Shown: one piece after another, positions 22,761-30,711 of the stretch
Layout: each line of letters begins with the position of its first letter
How positions within the stretch are numbered: position 1 is the first letter of the stretch
Assembly: GCA_045592585.1 (NCBI GenBank)
Contig: JAZNVB010000005.1
Location: 1-31,956 of the forward strand
Reading direction: 5' to 3'
Origin: SIG440 sp045592585
GTDB lineage: Bacteria > Bacillota > Clostridia > Monoglobales > Monoglobaceae
DNA length: 31,956 bases
Position numbers and translations under genes: made by a program
Notes under the pieces: generated by a model
What the model was told of the DNA's origin: nothing
Seen by the model: only the letters and a program-made list of their open reading frames with translations
Databases searched by the model: none

Positions 22761-22784
22761 ATCACAAAACTTTTTATTTGTCAA
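22756..22784 (-). promoter_or_regulatory. Sigma-A promoter of nrdR
   Basis: On the minus strand TTGACA (22784-22779), a 17-base spacer and TACACT (22761-22756). The -35 contains the TGA stop of the upstream gene. Confidence 0.8.
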
Positions 22785-23182
22785 ATATCCTTTTTCATCA
22801 AAAAATCAAATCTCTGCATCAGCATATCTTCCTTTATATCTGTATCCATACAAAAGCTAAGCTCCACCACCGAAGCTGCATTTTTATCGCCCATAAAAAC
22901 TCTTATCTCCTTAGCCTTTGGGAAGGTGGCTTTAAGCATTTCCCCTGCCCAGTCGCCAACATATGCATCATCCGCATCGGGAAAAAGCATAATCCCTGAA
23001 AGCACACGCCCGCCACGGCTGATTACCGCCGCCGACTCCACACCCTCAAGTGAAGAAATCTGTCTTGCCACATTGATATGAGCCTGGTCATTGCCTCTTT
23101 CACTGATATACTGTTTTGCCGCAACTACCGAAAAACAAACCGCAATCAAAATAAAAACCGGCAAAAAAATCTTTTTCTTCAT
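22781..23182 (-). CDS. Membrane-anchored or secreted protein, YhcN/YlaJ-like domain (tentative)
   Basis: The 133-residue product has an N-terminal hydrophobic segment (about residues 5-22) after MKKK, then a small soluble domain. The motif VARQISSLEGVESAAVISRGG resembles the first helix-strand of YhcN/YlaJ sporulation lipoproteins. There is no convincing lipobox: the Cys at 16 is preceded by Val. Function is unknown; a spore-related role is only a suggestion. ATG at 23182 has GGGAG upstream. The stop overlaps the nrdR -35. Confidence 0.6.
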   Translation of the reverse strand: MKKKIFLPVFILIAVCFSVVAAKQYISERGNDQAHINVARQISSLEGVESAAVISRGGRVLSGIMLFPDADDAYVGDWAGEMLKATFPKAKEIRVFMGDKNAASVVELSFCMDTDIKEDMLMQRFDFLMKKDI

Positions 23183-23333
23183 AAAATCTCCCTATCAGCA
23201 AATCAAATCAACTTGCGTTTTTATATAATATTATTTGCAAAAAAGGTACATTTATACAGAATATTTTTGCTTAATAAAACACAAAATACATATGAACAAA
23301 TAAACAAATACTAAAAAAGGAGTGATTATCGGT

Positions 23334-23540
23334 ATGAATGTTATCGCATTGATACTTGTTATAATCGGAGCCATAAACTGGGGAAGTATAGGTCTTTTCG
23401 GTGTAGACATTGTAGCGTCTTTATTTGGCGGACAGTTATCTGTAATGAGCCGCATAATATTTACACTTGTGGGTCTTGCAGGACTTTGGTCGATTACCTT
23501 CTTCTTTAAGGAAACCCCGATTATAGACAAAACCGAATAA
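23334..23540 (+). CDS. DUF378 family small membrane protein
   Basis: The 68-residue product has two membrane segments (about 2-20 and 38-56) with the DUF378 signature INWGSIGLFGVDIVASLFG between them. Members are common in Firmicutes; function is unknown. GTG at 23322 is in frame, but ATG at 23334 lies 11 bases after AAGGAG and begins the domain directly. It is one of only two plus-strand genes. The 150-base gap before it is AT-rich and holds no promoter I could fix with confidence. Confidence 0.88.
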   Translation: MNVIALILVIIGAINWGSIGLFGVDIVASLFGGQLSVMSRIIFTLVGLAGLWSITFFFKETPIIDKTE

Positions 23541-23544
23541 AATC

Positions 23545-23579
23545 AAAGACCTGATGTGAAATCTTCACACCAGGTCTTT
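23545..23579. terminator. Bidirectional terminator of DUF378 gene and esterase
   Basis: A 9-bp stem (23545-23553 with 23571-23579), extended inward by six more pairs after one mismatch, is followed by a T-rich stretch on both strands. It lies between two convergent genes. Confidence 0.85.
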
Positions 23580-23595
23580 CATTTCATTATACAAC

Positions 23596-24333
23596 CTATT
23601 TTTGCGTTTCCTTTATGAACTCACAGATTATTTCACCAAATTCAACTACTTTGGAATAATGACAATGTTTGCCGTGCATCAGGCGATAATATATTTTGCC
23701 TTCGTCATACTTAAAGTGCTTTAATGTAGACAAAACCAACTGTGTTTGCTCGTATCGGTTTTCCATATCATTATCCGAAACAATAAACATCATAGGGGGA
23801 TAGCTATTGGCTTTTCCTATATGAAACAGTGGTGCCGACTCATCAACTATCACCCGTCTTGAATCAATTCCACGTTCTCTCAGCACATTAAAGTGTGCTG
23901 TTGGCTGCCCTGCATCATGAACATATCCCTTTATCACATCTGCCGGCAACTTATAAGGTGCTAAATATCTTTCATCAAAACACAGCATCATTGAAAGGTA
24001 TCCCCCGGCACTGCTTCCGCCAATGTATATACCTTCACAATTTCCGTACTCTCCAATATTTTTGTACACCCAACCTACTGCTTCGGCGGAATCACAAATA
24101 AACTGCGGATACATAGCCTGAGGATACATACGGTAATTTATTGATACGAATGCTATTCCCTGGCTTGCAACATATTCACCAACCACCTTCGCACTTGACT
24201 TATCGCCGCGTTCCATTCCGCCACCATGCATATACACAAAAACCTTAAAGCTGTCAGCATCCGGAAGGTAAATATCAAGATACTGTTCGGGATGTCCGGC
24301 TTTGCCGTAACAAATATCCTCTATAATTTTCAT
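23596..24333 (-). CDS. Alpha/beta hydrolase, esterase
   Basis: The 245-residue product is a serine hydrolase of the hormone-sensitive-lipase-like type. The oxyanion motif HGGG is at residues 36-39, the nucleophile Ser108 is in GGSSAG (105-110), and a likely acid (SDND) and base (His in HGKHCHY) follow in order. There is no signal peptide, so it acts in the cytoplasm, probably on short acyl esters; the substrate is unknown. ATG at 24333 lies 32 bases after the upstream gene, so the two are likely cotranscribed. Confidence 0.9.
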   Translation of the reverse strand: MKIIEDICYGKAGHPEQYLDIYLPDADSFKVFVYMHGGGMERGDKSSAKVVGEYVASQGIAFVSINYRMYPQAMYPQFICDSAEAVGWVYKNIGEYGNCEGIYIGGSSAGGYLSMMLCFDERYLAPYKLPADVIKGYVHDAGQPTAHFNVLRERGIDSRRVIVDESAPLFHIGKANSYPPMMFIVSDNDMENRYEQTQLVLSTLKHFKYDEGKIYYRLMHGKHCHYSKVVEFGEIICEFIKETQK

Positions 24334-24365
24334 AACAAATACCTGTCTTTCTTAAACTGTTTAAA

Positions 24366-24995
24366 CTACTTCAGCATATCTTTAAAATACTGCTCAACAA
24401 TTGCGGCATTTTCACGCTCGGCAATCTTAATCTCATTGTCCTTTGAATGTTCATATTCGTTGCACACAACAAGATACAGCTTTTCACCTTCGGGAATACC
24501 CAAAGATTCTCTTATTTCAGGAATATCACTAATCAACACGGAGCTTTGTATAAAGCCTTCAAAGGACCTGTCAAAGAATTCCAGATAATGCTCATCAAGA
24601 AAATACAACTGAAATTCACCAACCGACATTTCCACAGGAATTTTTGTGAGTGTTGCCTGAACCATCTCGTCATAGCCTTCCTTTGTAATATTGGCTTCAT
24701 TAACAACAATCTGAACATCATTTATTTTATTACCCGATATATCGTTTATCATTGGCTCAAGTGAATCAGCAAGAGCAGCAGCGCCCTCTCTATTTACCCT
24801 GCTGCAAGAATAATATGCAATGTTAAGATCATAATTAACCTGCATCATACAGTCAACCATGGTGTATACAACAAACGCCAGAGCAATAATGCCGATAATT
24901 GTATACTTTCCGTAATAATACCAAAAATGCGCTATCTTTTCTTTAAATGTAAAATTTTTTATTAACTCCTTTGCCGCTTGTTTATCCTTATCCAT
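24366..24995 (-). CDS. Membrane-anchored protein of unknown function
   Basis: The 209-residue product has a basic cytoplasmic start, one membrane helix (about residues 33-52) after the aromatic stretch HFWYYYGKY, and a soluble outside domain of about 150 residues, ending acidic-basic mixed. The N-terminal FKEKIAHFWYYYGKYTI is common in Clostridia proteins of unknown role, in my general knowledge. I recognise no enzyme motif. It has its own promoter and probably leads a two-gene unit with the esterase. Confidence 0.75.
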   Translation of the reverse strand: MDKDKQAAKELIKNFTFKEKIAHFWYYYGKYTIIGIIALAFVVYTMVDCMMQVNYDLNIAYYSCSRVNREGAAALADSLEPMINDISGNKINDVQIVVNEANITKEGYDEMVQATLTKIPVEMSVGEFQLYFLDEHYLEFFDRSFEGFIQSSVLISDIPEIRESLGIPEGEKLYLVVCNEYEHSKDNEIKIAERENAAIVEQYFKDMLK

Positions 24996-25031
24996 AAATC
25001 CATCTCTTTTCTTAATATTAACGTTTGAATT

Positions 25032-25061
25032 ATTTTATCACAGTACATCAAATTAAGTCAA
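25032..25061 (-). promoter_or_regulatory. Sigma-A promoter for the membrane protein-esterase unit
   Basis: On the minus strand TTGACT (25061-25056), an 18-base spacer and TAAAAT (25037-25032), about 37 bases before the ATG. Confidence 0.7.
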
Positions 25062-25104
25062 GACCTCAAAGCGCTTGTTAACTTTTTATTTACAATACAC
25101 AAAA

Positions 25105-25127
25105 GGCAGAAACGATTTGTTTCTGCC
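25105..25127 (-). terminator. Terminator of the leucine-rich-repeat gene
   Basis: A perfect 9-bp stem (25105-25113 with 25119-25127) is followed on the minus strand by TTTTGTG, 9 bases after the LRR stop. It is near-identical to the terminator at 26995-27018. Confidence 0.85.
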
Positions 25128-25135
25128 CTTATCCT

Positions 25136-26929
25136 TTATTGAGTTACAACACCTTCTTGCGATTCTCTGCATATAGGCTCAATCCCTGATAAATCCTTCC
25201 ACGCAAACATTTTAACGGTGTATCCGTCACCTGCCGGTATATTATTGAATGTATAGTCTATTGATGCGGATATGTCCACAGGATGCACCGCTACCAATCT
25301 ATCACTCTGATAAAGAGCCAGTATAATTGCACCACCTTCAGACACTAACTTATCGGATAACGTTGCATTTACGCATACAGCGTTATTTTTATATTCGGCA
25401 TCATCTATCGCCATAGATACCGCAAAATGTATTTTAGCATTTGTTAAATCCTCATTCCATAAATCTATGACAATTCTTTCCCAGTCGCTATCACTTCCAC
25501 CATAGAATACATCTGTCAAACCTTCGCAATTTGAAAACGCAGAATTTTCTATATTCTCAACACTTTCAGGGATTGTTATTTCAGTTAAACTATTACAATT
25601 CCAAAATGCTAATCTTCCTATGCTTTCTACGCCGCCCGGTATTTCCACACTTTTCAAGGCATCACAACGATAAAATAATCCCTCCGCTATGCTTGTTACT
25701 CCGTCAGGAATTGTTATTCCTGTTAAACTGTAACAATTGGAAAAGGCACGATCTCCTATACTAGTCACCCCATCGGGAATTTTTATATTTGTTAGCTTCG
25801 AACAATTAGAAAACGTACCACTTTCTATACTTGTTACTCCATCAGGAATATTTATGGTTATCAAGTCCAAGCATCCCTCAAATGCAGCACTTCCAATACT
25901 TGTCACGCTGTCGGGCAGCGATATTTCCTGCAAGCTCATACAGCCAACAAATGCCTCACTTCCAATGTGGGTCAAACCATCTGGGATTGTCACCTCGGTC
26001 AGACTCGCACAACCGTGAAAAGCCCTATGCTCAATTTCGGTTACACCATCAAGGATTGTTACCGCTGTCAAACCATAGCAATTGTGAAATACAAAGCTTT
26101 TCAAACTCTTTATGCTGCCGGGAATTATCATTCTTGTCAATCCTTCACAGCCGTCAAACGCCATTTGTTCTATATTTGTTACGCTATCGGGGATGTTTAA
26201 ACTTTTCATCGCCAAACATCGGGAAAACGCGCTGCGTCCTATACTTGTCACTCCATCAGGAATATATATATTGGTCAGTTTTTCACAATCTGAAAAAGCA
26301 CTATCTCCTATTGTTTTTAAATTATCAGGAAGCGTAACCTCTATCAGACCTGAACAACCCGAAAACGCGCCCCACCTTATGTCAGTCACACTATCAGGAA
26401 CTGCTATATTGGTTAAACCGATGCATTTTTGGAAAGCAAAGTCGCCTATATATGTTACACTTTCAGGAAGCTCTAGTTCTGTCAGCGCAGTGCATCCGTA
26501 AAACGTACTATCCTCTATTTTGGTTACGCCATCAGGTATTATTATACTGGTTAAGGCAGTACATTTTGCAAAAGCACTTTCACCTATTATCATCACGTTG
26601 TCAGGGATTTTTAATTCAGTTAAACTAGTGCAATTTGAAAACGCATTCTCCCCTATCATTTTTAAATTATCGGGAAGTATAATGCTTGTCAATTCCTGAC
26701 AATAGCGAAACGCCAGCGCCCCTATGCTTGTTACAGGATAACCGTCGATTGTATCAGGTACCTCAACAACTATAGCAGTTTTTTTACAAGATGTAATTGT
26801 TATTTTGTTATTATTCTTAGTATAATAAAGATCACCGTATGTTTCTGCCCTTCCCACAATTGACATCGCAATCAACAAAGTTGTTGTTATACATAAAACA
26901 AACAATAACCTCAAAATTCTTTTTCGCAT
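25136..26929 (-). CDS. Secreted BspA-type leucine-rich-repeat protein
   Basis: The 597-residue product has a signal peptide (about residues 1-28, ending GRAE). After a short lead-in, about 18 LRR_5 (BspA/TpLRR) repeats of 23 residues follow, each with the pattern IPDGVTSIGxxAFxxC and a Cys at the turn. A beta-rich tail of about 100 residues ends the protein. No LPXTG, dockerin, SLH or C-terminal membrane segment is seen, so it seems to be released or held non-covalently. BspA-like proteins bind host or microbial surfaces in other species; here that is inference. ATG at 26929 is 6 bases after GGGGGG; a GTG at 26932 is less well placed. Confidence 0.9.
   Translation of the reverse strand: MRKRILRLLFVLCITTTLLIAMSIVGRAETYGDLYYTKNNNKITITSCKKTAIVVEVPDTIDGYPVTSIGALAFRYCQELTSIILPDNLKMIGENAFSNCTSLTELKIPDNVMIIGESAFAKCTALTSIIIPDGVTKIEDSTFYGCTALTELELPESVTYIGDFAFQKCIGLTNIAVPDSVTDIRWGAFSGCSGLIEVTLPDNLKTIGDSAFSDCEKLTNIYIPDGVTSIGRSAFSRCLAMKSLNIPDSVTNIEQMAFDGCEGLTRMIIPGSIKSLKSFVFHNCYGLTAVTILDGVTEIEHRAFHGCASLTEVTIPDGLTHIGSEAFVGCMSLQEISLPDSVTSIGSAAFEGCLDLITINIPDGVTSIESGTFSNCSKLTNIKIPDGVTSIGDRAFSNCYSLTGITIPDGVTSIAEGLFYRCDALKSVEIPGGVESIGRLAFWNCNSLTEITIPESVENIENSAFSNCEGLTDVFYGGSDSDWERIVIDLWNEDLTNAKIHFAVSMAIDDAEYKNNAVCVNATLSDKLVSEGGAIILALYQSDRLVAVHPVDISASIDYTFNNIPAGDGYTVKMFAWKDLSGIEPICRESQEGVVTQ
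25510..26760 (-). repeat. Diverged 69-bp tandem repeats within the LRR gene
   Basis: The 23-residue LRR unit is repeated about 18 times, giving a 69-bp period. Several units share stretches coding for IPDGVTSIG almost exactly, which would allow slippage and repeat-number change. The limits given are approximate. Confidence 0.8.
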
Positions 26930-26956
26930 CACTATCCCCCCTTTCGTAACACTTTT

Positions 26957-26985
26957 ATTTTAACACAAATTTTTCCTGTTTTCAA
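26957..26985 (-). promoter_or_regulatory. Sigma-A promoter of the LRR gene
   Basis: On the minus strand TTGAAA (26985-26980), a 17-base spacer and TAAAAT (26962-26957), about 28 bases before the ATG. The -35 starts at the edge of the upstream rnf terminator repeat. Confidence 0.75.
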
Positions 26986-26994
26986 TACGCAAAA

Positions 26995-27018
26995 GGCAGA
27001 AACGATTTTGTTCCTGCC
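26995..27018 (-). terminator. Terminator of the rnf operon
   Basis: A 9-bp stem (26995-27003 with 27010-27018; one pair is G-U in the minus-strand RNA) is followed by TTTTGCG. It lies 20 bases past the rnfB stop. Confidence 0.8.
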
Positions 27019-27038
27019 TTTATTGTTAAACATATCTT

Positions 27039-27863
27039 TTATTCAGCCGCAACAGCAACCTTAATTTCAGCATTTTGGTTAATCAAACTGATTATCTTTT
27101 TGGGGCATTTTTCAACGCAAATGCCACAGCCAACGCACTTTGAGCTGTCAATGTGTGCAAGGTTGTTTTCAACAACAATTGCACCTGCTTCACAGTTCTT
27201 GGCGCAAATTCCGCAGCCGATACAGCCCGCATCGCACACTGCACGAACCTCCTTGCCGGGCGCCTTTGAATTACAAAGCACCAACGCCTTTGCATCATAA
27301 GGAACACGGATAATCACCCCACGTGGACACTCTGCAATACAAGCGCCGCAGTTGGTACACAGTTCGCGGTCTACAACGGCTATGCCGTCAACAATTTTAA
27401 TTCCTCCAAACTGACATTTTTCAGTACAGGAACCGCAACCAAGACAGCCAAAGCTGCAACCCTTCATACCCCCTGCCAGACGGTTTGCCGCATGGCAATC
27501 AATTGCCTGATTGTTTATATATCTGTCCTTTGCAACATCACAGGTGCCTGCGCAGGCAACAAATGCCACCAGGCGCTCTGTTTCAACAGCTTCAACACCC
27601 ATAATCTCTGCAATCTTTGCAGCAGCTACCGCACCGCCAACCGGACAGGAATTTACAGGTGCTTCGCCCTTGCAGATTGCCTCGGCATAAGCCGAACATC
27701 CGGCAAAACCGCAACCGCCGCAGTTTGCACCGGGAAGACAGTCAACAATCAACGGAATACGTTCATCCTTTTTAACTTCAAAAATCTTTGCCGCAACAGC
27801 GAGCAAGGCTCCAAAAATCAAGCCCATACCGCCAATGGCAATAACCGGTAATAAAATATCCAT
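27039..27863 (-). CDS. rnfB: Rnf complex ferredoxin subunit RnfB
   Basis: RnfB passes electrons from reduced ferredoxin into the Rnf complex. The 274-residue product has an N-terminal membrane helix (about 3-25), the RnfB Fe-S domain (DCLPGANCGGCGFAGCSAY ... CPVGG), and then several CxxCxxCxxxC clusters: CLGCGSCTEKC, CTNCGACIAECP, CIGCGICAKNC and CVGCGICVEKCP. ATG at 27863 has AAGGGGGG upstream. It is the last gene of the C-D-G-E-A-B order and lies 14 bases after rnfA. Confidence 0.96.
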   Translation of the reverse strand: MDILLPVIAIGGMGLIFGALLAVAAKIFEVKKDERIPLIVDCLPGANCGGCGFAGCSAYAEAICKGEAPVNSCPVGGAVAAAKIAEIMGVEAVETERLVAFVACAGTCDVAKDRYINNQAIDCHAANRLAGGMKGCSFGCLGCGSCTEKCQFGGIKIVDGIAVVDRELCTNCGACIAECPRGVIIRVPYDAKALVLCNSKAPGKEVRAVCDAGCIGCGICAKNCEAGAIVVENNLAHIDSSKCVGCGICVEKCPKKIISLINQNAEIKVAVAAE

Positions 27864-27877
27864 ATCCTTATCCCCCC

Positions 27878-28477
27878 TTAAAAGCTAAGACCCGAGAAGC
27901 CCATAAATGCAATGGACAAAAGACTTGCGGTAATCAAAGTAATTGGCATACCCTTTAAAAATTCGGGGATATCCGAGCTCTCCAAACGTTCACGCACACC
28001 GGCAAACAAAACAATCGCCAATGTAAAGCCAATACCCGCAGTAGTGCCATAAGTCACCGACTTTATAAAACTGAATGCTGCGTCGCCATACTTTGTGATG
28101 TTCTGAATAGCAACACCAAGCACCGCACAGTTGGTGGTAATCAGTGGCAGATAAATACCCAACGAGTTATAAAGGCTTGGAATGGACTTTTGCAAAAACA
28201 TTTCAACAAACTGAACAAGCACCGCAATAACAAGGATAAATGCAATTGTTTGCAGATATTCAATGTTAAGCAAAATAAGCAGCTGCTGAACAGCCCATGT
28301 TATGGCAGATGCACAAGCCATAACAAACACAACGGCAAAGCCCATACCCGTTGCTGTTTCAACCTTTTTTGAAACGCCAAGGAAGGGACAAATACCGAGG
28401 AACTGAACAAGTACAAAGTTCTGTACTAAAATTGCCCCGATGGAAATAATAAATAATTCTCTAATCAACAATTTCAC
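27878..28477 (-). CDS. rnfA: Rnf complex membrane subunit RnfA
   Basis: RnfA, with RnfE, forms the central membrane pair of the complex; the two share a fold of six helices with opposite topology. The 199-residue product shows FVLVQFLGICPFLGVSKK and PLITTNCAVLGVA, with conserved Cys in each half that hold a buried Fe-S centre in known Rnf/Nqr structures. The frame opens with GTG at 28477, overlapping rnfE by 17 bases. A TTG at 28468 would match the usual length of the N-terminus better and has better spacing from AAAGGGG. No ATG is available there. Confidence 0.95.
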   Translation of the reverse strand: MKLLIRELFIISIGAILVQNFVLVQFLGICPFLGVSKKVETATGMGFAVVFVMACASAITWAVQQLLILLNIEYLQTIAFILVIAVLVQFVEMFLQKSIPSLYNSLGIYLPLITTNCAVLGVAIQNITKYGDAAFSFIKSVTYGTTAGIGFTLAIVLFAGVRERLESSDIPEFLKGMPITLITASLLSIAFMGFSGLSF

Positions 28478-29069
28478 CCGCCCCTTTCTTCTTTGCTGAA
28501 ATAATATTTATTGTCATAACAATAAGACCAAGTGTAAGGAATGCGCCGGGAGGCAAAATCATAATGGTCATAGGCTGAAAGCTCTCGCCAAACAGCGAAA
28601 CACCGAATATTGAGCCTGCACCCAGAACCTCACGGATGCTGCCGATAATTGTAAGAGCACCGGTAAAGCCAAGACCCATACCAACACCATCAACTGCAGA
28701 TTTCAGAATACCGTTCTTTGAAGCAAAAGCCTCAGCTCGGCCAAGAATAATACAGTTAACAACAATCAGCGGGATATAAAGTCCCAACGACTTTGAAAGA
28801 GCAGGCACATAAGCCTTCATCAGCATTTCAACAATGGTAACAAAGCTGGCAATAACCACAACATACGCCGCAATTCTCACCTTGTCGGGAATAAATTTTC
28901 TCAGCAGCGATATAAACACGTTAGAGCAAACTAAAACCGCCATGGTTGAAAGTCCCATACCAACACCGTTAATCGCCGCAGTAGTAACCGCAAGTGTCGG
29001 GCACATACCAAGGAACTGAACAAACGTGGGGTTTTCTTTAAACAAGCCGTTAAATAAAGTTTTTTTCAT
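28461..29069 (-). CDS. rnfE: Rnf complex membrane subunit RnfE
   Basis: The 202-residue membrane subunit is paralogous to RnfA. Visible are NPTFVQFLGMCPTLAVTTAA and the PLIVVNCIILGRAEAFASKN motif typical of RnfE, with six hydrophobic segments. ATG at 29069 overlaps the rnfG stop by one base. Its position between rnfG and rnfA is the standard order. Confidence 0.95.
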   Translation of the reverse strand: MKKTLFNGLFKENPTFVQFLGMCPTLAVTTAAINGVGMGLSTMAVLVCSNVFISLLRKFIPDKVRIAAYVVVIASFVTIVEMLMKAYVPALSKSLGLYIPLIVVNCIILGRAEAFASKNGILKSAVDGVGMGLGFTGALTIIGSIREVLGAGSIFGVSLFGESFQPMTIMILPPGAFLTLGLIVMTINIISAKKKGAGEIVD

Positions 29070-29725
29070 TACCTGGCACCCCCCTCTATCTGTTCTTTGG
29101 TTTGCTGTTTTATTTCTTCTTCAGCTTTTACTGTTTCTTCAATTTTTTCTGTGGAACCGGAATTAACCTTTTCACCGGCAACCTCCAAAGCCGCATTTAC
29201 GCAAGCAGTTACCGCCTTTGAAGTGATTGTTGCGCTTGAAATTGCAGAAATCTGATTTTCGCTTGCAGCTCCTTTAACAACAGTCAGAATTTCCTTTGCT
29301 CCATTAAACTGGTCGATGAAGCTGGGTTTTGATGCGTTTGCACCAAGACCTGCAGTTTCGCTTGATTCCAGAATTTTAACTTTGGTAACAGCCAAATCCT
29401 TGTCAATACCCACTACAACCTTAATATCACCGCCATAACCTGCATTTGACACCGCAGTCACAACAAAGCCCACAACCTTGTCGCCGGCCATTGCAACATT
29501 AACCTTTTCAACGGTAACGCCTTCAACCGCAACAGCGGATCCCTCGGTGCTTTCAAATTTCTCACCTGCAGGCAAAACCTCACGCAAGGCCTCCTGCTCG
29601 GTTTTAATTGCGTTTTCCTGAATGGTATCAAAAGTCATCTTGTTTGCAGTAGCAAGGCAAAGGGCCGCCACCGCAGTAATAATAAACAGCTTTAAGGATA
29701 TAACAATTGCATCTTTTCCAAACAT
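29069..29725 (-). CDS. rnfG: Rnf complex FMN-binding subunit RnfG
   Basis: RnfG carries covalently bound FMN on the outer face. The 218-residue product has an N-terminal membrane helix (about 7-25) and the FMN domain with AGLGANASKPSF and the attachment motif SSATITS, in which the second Thr is the expected FMN site. A Glu/Lys/Gln-rich tail of about 30 residues after the FMN domain looks disordered. ATG at 29725 overlaps the rnfD stop (TGATG), so they are coupled. Confidence 0.94.
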   Translation of the reverse strand: MFGKDAIVISLKLFIITAVAALCLATANKMTFDTIQENAIKTEQEALREVLPAGEKFESTEGSAVAVEGVTVEKVNVAMAGDKVVGFVVTAVSNAGYGGDIKVVVGIDKDLAVTKVKILESSETAGLGANASKPSFIDQFNGAKEILTVVKGAASENQISAISSATITSKAVTACVNAALEVAGEKVNSGSTEKIEETVKAEEEIKQQTKEQIEGGAR

Positions 29726-30711
29726 CAGCAGTTGCCCTCCTTTGCTGTCTTTTCTTTAATCTGGCCAAATCTTTTGGGAACAGTCACCTTATCAATAAGA
29801 GGTGCTGCCACATTCATAAGCAGAATTGAATAGCTTACGCCCTCGGGATAGCCGCCGTAAAGTCTGATAACCGCAGTAATAACACCGCAGCCGATACCAA
29901 ATATAATCTGTCCTGATTTTGTATAAGGGGTTGTAACATAATCGGTTGCCATAAAGAATGCACCAAGCAGCAATCCGCCAGATAACACGTGCATCAGGGC
30001 ATCACCGGTAAACCAACCGTCTTTTCCAAATATAAATGTAATAACCGCAGTAGTCAGTATGTAGCTTACAGGAATTCTCAGGCTGATTATCCTTTTTGCA
30101 AGAAGATATGCTCCGCCGATTAAAATTGCAAGAGCCGAAACCTCGCCGATACAACCGCCGGTGTTTCCTAAAAACATATCCATATATCCGGGCAGACCCT
30201 CTGTCACGCCTTCCTTCATAAGAGTAAGGGGTGTTGCAGAGGATACCGCATCAGCAGAGAAGGGCGCAGTCCATGTGGTCATTGCCTGAGCCCAGGAGGT
30301 AAGCAAAAATGCTCTTGCCGCCAAAGCCGGATTCATAAAGTTGTGACCAATACCGCCAAAAAACTGCTTTACAATAATAATCGCAAATACGCATCCGATA
30401 GCCGCCATCCAGAAGGGCATTGAAACCGGCAGGTTAAGAGCAAGCAAAAGACCTGTAACCGCAGCACTTAAATCGCCGATGTTTGACTGCTTTTTAAGAA
30501 TTTTGCACCATACCCACTCACTGAGCACTGCCACAATCACACAAATTGAGCAAAGAGCCAGCGCACGGATACCAAAAATAATGGTACCGGCAATCACAGC
30601 AGGGATAAGAGCAATAATAACATCCAACATTACCTTAGATGTTGAAAGTGCTCCCCTTACGTGAGGAGATTCTGTAACAATAAGTTTTTCATTTACGTTT
30701 GTCAGTGTCAT
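29725..30711 (-). CDS. rnfD: Rnf complex FMN-binding membrane subunit RnfD
   Basis: RnfD is a polytopic membrane subunit with a covalent FMN, involved in ion translocation. The 328-residue product has many hydrophobic helices, the motif HNFMNPALAARAF and the FMN attachment site SSATPLTL. The frame reads back to 30816 inside rnfC, but ATG at 30711 overlaps the rnfC stop (TAATG) and has GGAGG 10 bases upstream, so that is the start. Confidence 0.95.
   Translation of the reverse strand: MTLTNVNEKLIVTESPHVRGALSTSKVMLDVIIALIPAVIAGTIIFGIRALALCSICVIVAVLSEWVWCKILKKQSNIGDLSAAVTGLLLALNLPVSMPFWMAAIGCVFAIIIVKQFFGGIGHNFMNPALAARAFLLTSWAQAMTTWTAPFSADAVSSATPLTLMKEGVTEGLPGYMDMFLGNTGGCIGEVSALAILIGGAYLLAKRIISLRIPVSYILTTAVITFIFGKDGWFTGDALMHVLSGGLLLGAFFMATDYVTTPYTKSGQIIFGIGCGVITAVIRLYGGYPEGVSYSILLMNVAAPLIDKVTVPKRFGQIKEKTAKEGNC

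Noticed and set aside
23183..23333. Promoters for the two divergent genes at 22781-23182 and 23334-23540
   Set aside because: Several AT-rich -10-like hexamers occur, but none has a -35 at 16-18 bases that stands out; too weak to annotate.
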